This document shows positions 59,440-64,000 of a stretch of 64,000 nt of DNA, piece by piece. The stretch lies in contig NZ_CP152049.1 of the NCBI RefSeq assembly GCF_038630985.1, forward strand, positions 1,879,501-1,943,500, written 5' to 3'. Below the pieces are notes generated by a model. The model searched no databases, was not told the DNA's origin, and saw nothing but the letters and a program-made list of their open reading frames with translations. A program made the translations under genes and the position numbers. Position 1 is the stretch's first letter. Each line of letters starts with the position of its first letter. This DNA comes from Paenibacillus sp. FSL H8-0548 (GTDB lineage: Bacteria > Bacillota > Bacilli > Paenibacillales > Paenibacillaceae).

Positions 59440-59820
59440 TTATTCAACAACTAAAGTTGTTTTCATTTGCGCGTGGCCAGTCCCACACGGTCTGCTGCAG
59501 ATCATTTCGTAAGTGCCTGGCTTACTAATGTTCACTGCTACTGTTTTGCCGCCGTCGATAACATAATCTGTTTTCTTAATTTGTACACCGTGCATGCCGT
59601 CAACAGAATCGAGCTTGAGATTAACCGTTTCTCCGGCTTTTATTTTGTATTCCTTTTGATCAAACTTCCAGTTGGAGGCTGTAATGACAAGGTCCGCTGC
59701 ACCGCTGCCTGAAGCAGCTGTGCTTGCTTCTGTATTTTCCTCTTTTGTGCTATTCGTGCCGCATGCAGCAATGATAAACACTAGACACAATACGCTTGCA
59801 AATAGTAACCATTTTTTCAT
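59440..59820 (-). CDS. CuA-type cupredoxin lipoprotein
   Basis: Exported lipoprotein, 126 residues from the ATG at 59820 (preceded by AAAGGGG). Signal with lipobox IAAC at Cys20, a Glu/Ser/Ala spacer, then a single cupredoxin domain. It has the copper ligands of cytochrome oxidase subunit II: His in GMHGVQI, and CSRPCGTGHAQM with Cys-x3-Cys-x3-His-x2-Met. It lacks the membrane helices and the rest of the oxidase, and no oxidase genes are near. It may donate electrons or carry copper at the outer membrane face, or act in nitrous-oxide or oxidase assembly; this is inferred. Monocistronic. Confidence 0.9.
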   Translation of the reverse strand: MKKWLLFASVLCLVFIIAACGTNSTKEENTEASTAASGSGAADLVITASNWKFDQKEYKIKAGETVNLKLDSVDGMHGVQIKKTDYVIDGGKTVAVNISKPGTYEMICSRPCGTGHAQMKTTLVVE

Positions 59821-59981
59821 TTGATTTCTTTCCCCTTTCATTTTTCCAACGTGCTTTGCCAGTTGGCTTCCCCCTTATTGTACATGAACATGGTTCAAGT
59901 ATCATGTCTGTGCTATGACAAACTGATGAACGATGCTGTGGAAAAATACAGAAGTGAAGTACTGGCTGCACAAACGCAGCA

Positions 59982-60022
59982 ATGAGCCCTTGATCGCCTC
60001 TATCGGGCAACCAAGGGCTCAT
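59982..60022 (-). terminator. Hairpin downstream of the YvlD-like gene
   Basis: ATGAGCCCTTG pairs perfectly with CAAGGGCTCAT. No clear T-run follows on the minus strand, so it may be a weak terminator or a stabilising hairpin. Confidence 0.5.
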
Positions 60023-60070
60023 CAGCTTACACCGTCAAGGGATGCTTAGCAGCTAAGCTTGCTGCATTCG

Positions 60071-60430
60071 TTAATCGTGATTTCTTCTGCCAGCTTCATA
60101 AGGCGTGCTGACCGGAATGAAAAGGTCAATGATCCCGATGACTAAAGCAGCCAAAATGGCACCAAGCAGTGTGACGGTCACGCCGCCAACGATAAACTGA
60201 GCAATCCATATGACAACCGCGCTGGCGATAAAGCCGACGATGCCGCGACCGAAGGGAGTAACTCGTTTTCCGAATATACCTTCAATAACCCAACCCAGAG
60301 CAGCAATGACCAAGGCAAGGAAAAATGCGCTCCAAAACCCGCCGACACTAAATTGCGGAACAATGAACCCAACAACCATTAATACCAACGCAGCTACAAC
60401 AAACCGGACAACATGACCTAAAAAAGTCAT
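60071..60430 (-). CDS. YvlD/phage-holin-family membrane protein
   Basis: Small integral membrane protein, 119 residues, four hydrophobic segments (VVRFVVAALVLMVVGFIV, FFLALVIAALGWVIEGIF, IVGFIASAVVIWIAQFI, LLGAILAALVIGIIDLF) and a short charged tail. The ATG at 60430 follows AAGGAGGG. It matches the YvlD family, widespread in Firmicutes and often tied to envelope stress; despite the name it is not a sign of prophage. No operon partner is seen. Confidence 0.86.
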   Translation of the reverse strand: MTFLGHVVRFVVAALVLMVVGFIVPQFSVGGFWSAFFLALVIAALGWVIEGIFGKRVTPFGRGIVGFIASAVVIWIAQFIVGGVTVTLLGAILAALVIGIIDLFIPVSTPYEAGRRNHD

Positions 60431-60657
60431 AATAGTAACCCTCCTTTTCGTTTTACGAACAGAACCTGCATAGGTAAGCAGTTTCTTTCTTTGCTGTGGC
60501 TGCACGCCGCAGAAAAGCAATGGTTAAGCACCAGCTTTGGAGAGGAATTGCTTAAGTTACATCGAAAGACGGCTCGTTCGATTATATTGTGACCAACTGT
60601 GCATCATTTATGTATGAATGTGTTGTTTACATTCGTGCATCAAAGTCGCGATTCGGC

Positions 60658-60663
60658 TATAAT
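60658..60663 (+). promoter_or_regulatory. Possible -10 of mutS2
   Basis: TATAAT lies 25 bases before the mutS2 start. The 17-base upstream hexamer (GTGCAT) is a poor -35. Confidence 0.5.
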
Positions 60664-60688
60664 AAGAAGGCGAGAGGAGTGTTATTTG

Positions 60689-63055
60689 TTGGACACTAAA
60701 ATTTTGACGACACTTGAATATCCTAAAATCATACATAGATTGTCGCAGCATGCAGCCACATCGCTCGGCAAAGCGCGGGCTGAATCGCTTCAGCCGGTCA
60801 CTGACTTGGAAGCGGTTAAGCAAATTTTGCAAGCTACGGATGAAGCTTATACAGCCGACCGGCTTAAGGGGAGCGCGCCATTTGGCGGAATTGTAGATAT
60901 TACCGCTCCGCTTCATCGCGCCCGTATTGGCGGTACGTTAAATCCAGAGGAGCTGCTCAATATTGCAGCTACGTCTAGAGGCGGCAGACGTGTGAGGAAG
61001 CATATCAGCATTTTGCATGAAGACAACCCCATTCCAATGCTGCAAAGCATTGCGGATCAAATTAGCGAGCATAAGCCGCTTGAGGATGCGATATTTGAAT
61101 GTATTGACGATCAAGCGGAAGTTATGGACAGCGCTAGTACAGAGCTGGCCTCCATTAGACGCGAGCTGCGCAACGGCGAATCGCGCATTCGTGAGAAGAT
61201 GGAGCAAATGGTTCGTTCTTCGTCTGTGCAAAAAATGCTGCAGGATTCCATCGTCACATTGCGCAATGATCGATATGTTATTCCGGTTAAGCAGGAATAT
61301 CGTTCTCATTTTGGCGGCATCGTGCATGATCAATCGGGGTCTGGCGCTACATTGTTTATCGAGCCTGAAGCGATTGTTGCAATGAACAACAAGCTGCGGG
61401 AGCTCAAGGCGGGCGAGCTGAGGGAAGTTGAGAAAATATTGCAGAAGCTTACTGCATTAGCATCGGATTACGTCGAGGATCTTATTTTTAATTTGGATTT
61501 GCTTGGCCAAATCGATTTTGCTTTTGCGAAAGCGCGTCTTGCCCATATTATGAAAGCTACGCAGCCGCGCATGAACGATAGAGGATTTTTAAAGCTCAAG
61601 AAGGGTCGGCACCCGCTTATCGCAGCGGATCAGGTTGTTCCGCTTGATGTGGAGCTGGGCAATCAGTATACGGCAATTATTGTAACAGGGCCGAATACAG
61701 GTGGTAAAACGGTATCCTTGAAAACGATCGGTCTGCTTAGCTTAATGGCGATGTCTGGTTTATTCGTTCCTGCCGAGGAGGGCAGTCAGCTGTGCGTGTT
61801 CGATGCGATCTATGCTGACATTGGGGATGAGCAGAGCATTGAGCAAAGCTTAAGTACGTTCTCCAGTCACCTCAAAAATATTATTAGAATTTTAGGAACG
61901 ATGACCTCCAAGAGCTTAGTGCTGCTCGATGAGCTTGGAGCGGGTACAGACCCGGCAGAAGGCTCCGCGCTTGCGATTGCGATTTTGGAGCATGTGCATG
62001 CCATGGACAGCCGTATCGTAGCTACGACGCATTATAGCGAGCTAAAGGCATATGCTTATAATCGTAAGGGTGTCATTAATGCGAGTATGGAGTTTGATGT
62101 CGCAACGCTAAGTCCGACCTACCGTCTGCTTGTCGGTGTTCCAGGACGAAGCAACGCGTTCGCGATCGCTGAACGGCTGGGCCTGCCTCGCTCCATTATT
62201 GAGCATGCAAGAGGAGAAGTCAGTGAAGAGGATCAACGAGTTGAGAATATGATTGCATCACTAGAGGAAAATCGTTTGGGAGCCGAGAATGAGCGGCAAA
62301 CGGCTGAAGTTTTGCGCCGTGAGGTAGAGACGCTTAGAGCGCGTCACGAAGCTGAGCGCGAGCGGTTCGAGGAGCAGAAGGAAAAGCTGATGCTTAAAGC
62401 GCAGGAGGAAGCACGGGAGGCTGTCGCCAAAGCGAGACGCGAGGCAGAGCAAATTATTGCGGATCTGCGCAAGCTTGCGATGGAGGAAGGCGCATCGGTT
62501 AAGGAGCACAAGCTGATCGAGGCGCGCCGGAAGCTTGATGAAGCGTCGCCGGCGGTGCAGAAGGCTAAGCGCGGAGCTTCGAAAGCGACCACGAAGCCTG
62601 CCAAAATTGAAGTTGGTGATGAAGTCACTGTGTACAGCCTAAATCAGAAGGGGACGGTGGCAGAGCTTCATGGCTCAGAAGCTACTGTACAGCTGGGCAT
62701 TATGAAGATGAAGGTTGCGCTTGATGATTTGGAGCTGATTAAATCTACTGCAGTCTCGAAGGTGCAGCAGCCAAAGCAAGCCGCCAGCTTGAAGCGCTCA
62801 CGCGATGAGAGCTTGAAGATGGAGCTTGATTTGCGAGGTGAAAATTTGGAGGAGGCTATCCTCGAGGTGGACCGCTTCCTGGATGAAGCATTTTTATCAG
62901 GTCTTGCACAAGTAGCGATTATCCACGGAAAAGGTACAGGAGTGCTTCGTGCAGGAATTCAACAGTATCTTCGCAGGCATAGTCATGTGAAGAGCTATAG
63001 ACTCGGCAATTATGGCGAGGGTGGCATCGGTGTAACCGTTGCGGAGCTTAAATAG
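60689..63055 (+). CDS. mutS2: MutS2 endonuclease/ribosome rescue ATPase
   Basis: MutS2, 788 residues, normal length. The start is TTG at 60689, 9 bases after GAGGAG, giving (M)DTKILTTLEYPKI as in relatives; upstream in-frame codons lack support. Order: core and clamp helices (1-300), ATPase with Walker A GPNTGGKTVS near 333 and Walker B LVLLDELGAGTDPAEGSAL, a long basic coiled coil, a KOW-like beta segment (IEVGDEVTVYSLNQKGTVAEL) and the C-terminal Smr nuclease domain from about 710 (LDLRGENLEEA, IIHGKGTGVLR). It limits recombination and, in Bacillus, splits collided ribosomes. Confidence 0.97.
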   Translation: MDTKILTTLEYPKIIHRLSQHAATSLGKARAESLQPVTDLEAVKQILQATDEAYTADRLKGSAPFGGIVDITAPLHRARIGGTLNPEELLNIAATSRGGRRVRKHISILHEDNPIPMLQSIADQISEHKPLEDAIFECIDDQAEVMDSASTELASIRRELRNGESRIREKMEQMVRSSSVQKMLQDSIVTLRNDRYVIPVKQEYRSHFGGIVHDQSGSGATLFIEPEAIVAMNNKLRELKAGELREVEKILQKLTALASDYVEDLIFNLDLLGQIDFAFAKARLAHIMKATQPRMNDRGFLKLKKGRHPLIAADQVVPLDVELGNQYTAIIVTGPNTGGKTVSLKTIGLLSLMAMSGLFVPAEEGSQLCVFDAIYADIGDEQSIEQSLSTFSSHLKNIIRILGTMTSKSLVLLDELGAGTDPAEGSALAIAILEHVHAMDSRIVATTHYSELKAYAYNRKGVINASMEFDVATLSPTYRLLVGVPGRSNAFAIAERLGLPRSIIEHARGEVSEEDQRVENMIASLEENRLGAENERQTAEVLRREVETLRARHEAERERFEEQKEKLMLKAQEEAREAVAKARREAEQIIADLRKLAMEEGASVKEHKLIEARRKLDEASPAVQKAKRGASKATTKPAKIEVGDEVTVYSLNQKGTVAELHGSEATVQLGIMKMKVALDDLELIKSTAVSKVQQPKQAASLKRSRDESLKMELDLRGENLEEAILEVDRFLDEAFLSGLAQVAIIHGKGTGVLRAGIQQYLRRHSHVKSYRLGNYGEGGIGVTVAELK

Positions 63056-63103
63056 GAGGCGGCAAGCCTCCTAAAGAAGAAGCCTGATGAGGGAGGACTT
63101 TGA

Positions 63104-63526
63104 ATGGGGAATGAAGTAGATAACTTGCTAAGCAACCACTATGCTGCTTCACTTGTTTATGTATCGGTTACGGTGCTGTCTCTCATTGTGTTTTTATCCT
63201 GCTTTGAGCTGGTAACTCGCTATAAATGCTGGAGAGAGATTAAGAAGGGCAACGTTGCAGTAGCTATGGCAACGAGCGGTAAAATTTTTGGCATATGCAA
63301 TATATTCAGATTTTCGATCGAATCAAATGATTCGGTTTACCAAAGTCTGATTTGGGGGGCTTTTGGGTTCGTCATTTTGATGGCAGCTTATTTTTTATTC
63401 GAATTTCTAACGCCTGTTTTCCGAATTGACGATGAAATTGAACGCGATAACCGTGCGGTTGGACTTATCGCAATGATTATATCTGTATCGTTATCCTACG
63501 TCATCGGAGCTACGGTTATTATGTAA
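63104..63526 (+). CDS. DUF350 membrane protein
   Basis: Integral membrane protein of 140 residues with four hydrophobic segments and the DUF350 pattern (LIVFLSCFELVTRYKCWREI, IKKGNVAVAMATSGKIFG, RAVGLIAMIISVSLSYVIGATV). Function is unknown; relatives are widespread and often found with stress or envelope genes. GAGGGAGGA precedes the ATG. It lies 48 bases after mutS2 and heads a short run with a 26-residue membrane peptide and a zinc-ribbon protein, probably one operon. Confidence 0.88.
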   Translation: MGNEVDNLLSNHYAASLVYVSVTVLSLIVFLSCFELVTRYKCWREIKKGNVAVAMATSGKIFGICNIFRFSIESNDSVYQSLIWGAFGFVILMAAYFLFEFLTPVFRIDDEIERDNRAVGLIAMIISVSLSYVIGATVIM

Positions 63527-63541
63527 TCGGAGGAAGCTATT

Positions 63542-63622
63542 TTGAAATATTTATGGAGAATATTAATGGTTGTCGCGGTATTGTTTTTTGTATTTGGCAT
63601 CGTATATGTAATGAAACATTAG
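63542..63622 (+). CDS. 26-residue single-span membrane peptide
   Basis: A TTG start at 63542 has GGAGGA 7 bases upstream. The product is a positive start (LKYLWR), one hydrophobic segment of about 17 residues (ILMVVAVLFFVFGIVYV) and the tail MKH. It sits 15 bases after the DUF350 gene and 16 before the zinc-ribbon gene, so it looks like a translated member of the same operon. Function unknown; it might stabilise or modulate the DUF350 protein. Confidence 0.65.
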   Translation: MKYLWRILMVVAVLFFVFGIVYVMKH

Positions 63623-63638
63623 AAGGGAAGTAAAAATA

Positions 63639-64000
63639 ATGGAAGAGCATTTGATCTGTCCGTGGTGTTTGACGGAAATTGTATGGGACGAGGAAATTGG
63701 TCCGGAGTCGCACTGTCCGCATTGTGACAATGAGCTGAGTGCATATCGCACGATCGAGCTTGGCTATGACGAGGAAGAGGTAGAAGAAGACGAGCATGAG
63801 CGTTCCGTCCAAGCACTCAAAATCAACGATGCGCATCGTGCAGCTAAGCAGGCGAGCGGAGAAGAAGAGGAAGAGCCGGAGGAAGAAGAGGAAGAGGAAG
63901 AGGATGATTCTGATGACCCGAATCATAAGCGCTGGCTTGAAGAGGGTGATGGCTATCGCAGAGCAGATACGGCTCGCTTTGCTGTTGAGGAAACGGTACA
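63639..64000 (+). CDS. Acidic zinc-ribbon protein (partial, runs off end)
   Basis: Open to the window end; the first 120 residues are seen. Residues 7-31 hold two Cys pairs, CPWC and CPHC, spaced as a zinc ribbon. A strongly acidic region follows (residues about 45-90, including long Glu runs), then a more ordinary sequence NHKRWLEEGDGYRRADTARF. AGAAGGGAAG precedes the ATG. No catalytic domain is visible in the part present. It is probably cotranscribed with the DUF350 and peptide genes. I do not recognise the family. Confidence 0.78.
   Translation, partial: MEEHLICPWCLTEIVWDEEIGPESHCPHCDNELSAYRTIELGYDEEEVEEDEHERSVQALKINDAHRAAKQASGEEEEEPEEEEEEEEDDSDDPNHKRWLEEGDGYRRADTARFAVEETV

Noticed and set aside
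60071..60430. Prophage holin
   Set aside because: The protein belongs to the YvlD-type family, and no other phage genes are nearby.

Overview
The window reads as a chromosomal segment of a soil- or plant-associated Paenibacillus or close relative (Bacillota, Paenibacillaceae). Supporting signs are strong AGGAGG-type ribosome binding sites, a Phe T-box leader before pheS-pheT, MutS2, several YesM/YesN two-component pairs next to LplB/YtcP-type sugar transporters that lack their own ATPase, many lipoproteins, and a secreted GH43 enzyme with PA14, cohesin-like and dockerin modules. No phage, plasmid, transposase or CRISPR genes are visible. The assignment rests on gene content and is inferred.

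Layout. 1-7.4 kb: a YesN regulator, YesM kinase, solute-binding lipoprotein and two permeases (a CUT1-type oligosaccharide importer). 7.5-14.1 kb: small lipoproteins (one frameshifted), an unusual ArsR-type HTH joined to a GyrB-like ATPase domain, a GntR/DUF1648 pair, and an alpha/beta-hydrolase on a cell-wall stalk domain. 14.2-16.7 kb: kduI, a DeoR-type regulator and kduD (keturonate metabolism). 16.7-17.4 kb: a promoter plus cyclic-di-AMP (ydaO) riboswitch controlling one 141-residue protein of unknown function. 17.6-30.0 kb: a galactoside-type locus with an exported two-CBM clan GH-D glycosidase, a YesM/YesN pair, two permeases, a binding protein and a cytoplasmic GH-D paralogue. The likely flow is trimming outside, import, then cleavage inside. 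30.1-36.7 kb: an HxlR regulator with a LigB-type dioxygenase and GTP cyclohydrolase II, an HMGL-like aldolase, a vWA lipoprotein and a glutamate dehydrogenase. 38.0-40.3 kb: a GH27 alpha-galactosidase and its AraC regulator. 41.3-44.3 kb: a CopD-like membrane protein with a LiaS/LiaR-like two-component pair. 45.4-46.7 kb: a duplicated class II aldolase-like protein. 46.8-54.1 kb: T-box, pheS, pheT and a ZapA-like protein with a coiled-coil tail of about 1000 residues. 54.3-60.5 kb: GH43 enzyme, SDR, CuA-type lipoprotein and YvlD-like membrane protein. 60.7-64.0 kb: mutS2, a DUF350 protein, a 26-residue membrane peptide and an acidic zinc-ribbon protein that runs off the end.

The intergenic DNA is the second theme. 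Three interspersed families are present: about 241 bp (three copies), about 96 bp (four copies plus remnants, mostly between a minus-strand stop codon and its terminator), and a 73-bp element with terminal inverted repeats (three copies). There are also two tandem arrays, of 112-bp and 123-bp units. None is explained by coding sequence.

Most noteworthy candidates: the riboswitch-controlled orphan gene with no room for a terminator; the ZapA-coiled-coil fusion; the ArsR-GyrB-ATPase fusion with an 18-bp perfect palindrome upstream; and the structured 3'-UTR repeat. All function calls come from motif reading without database searches.
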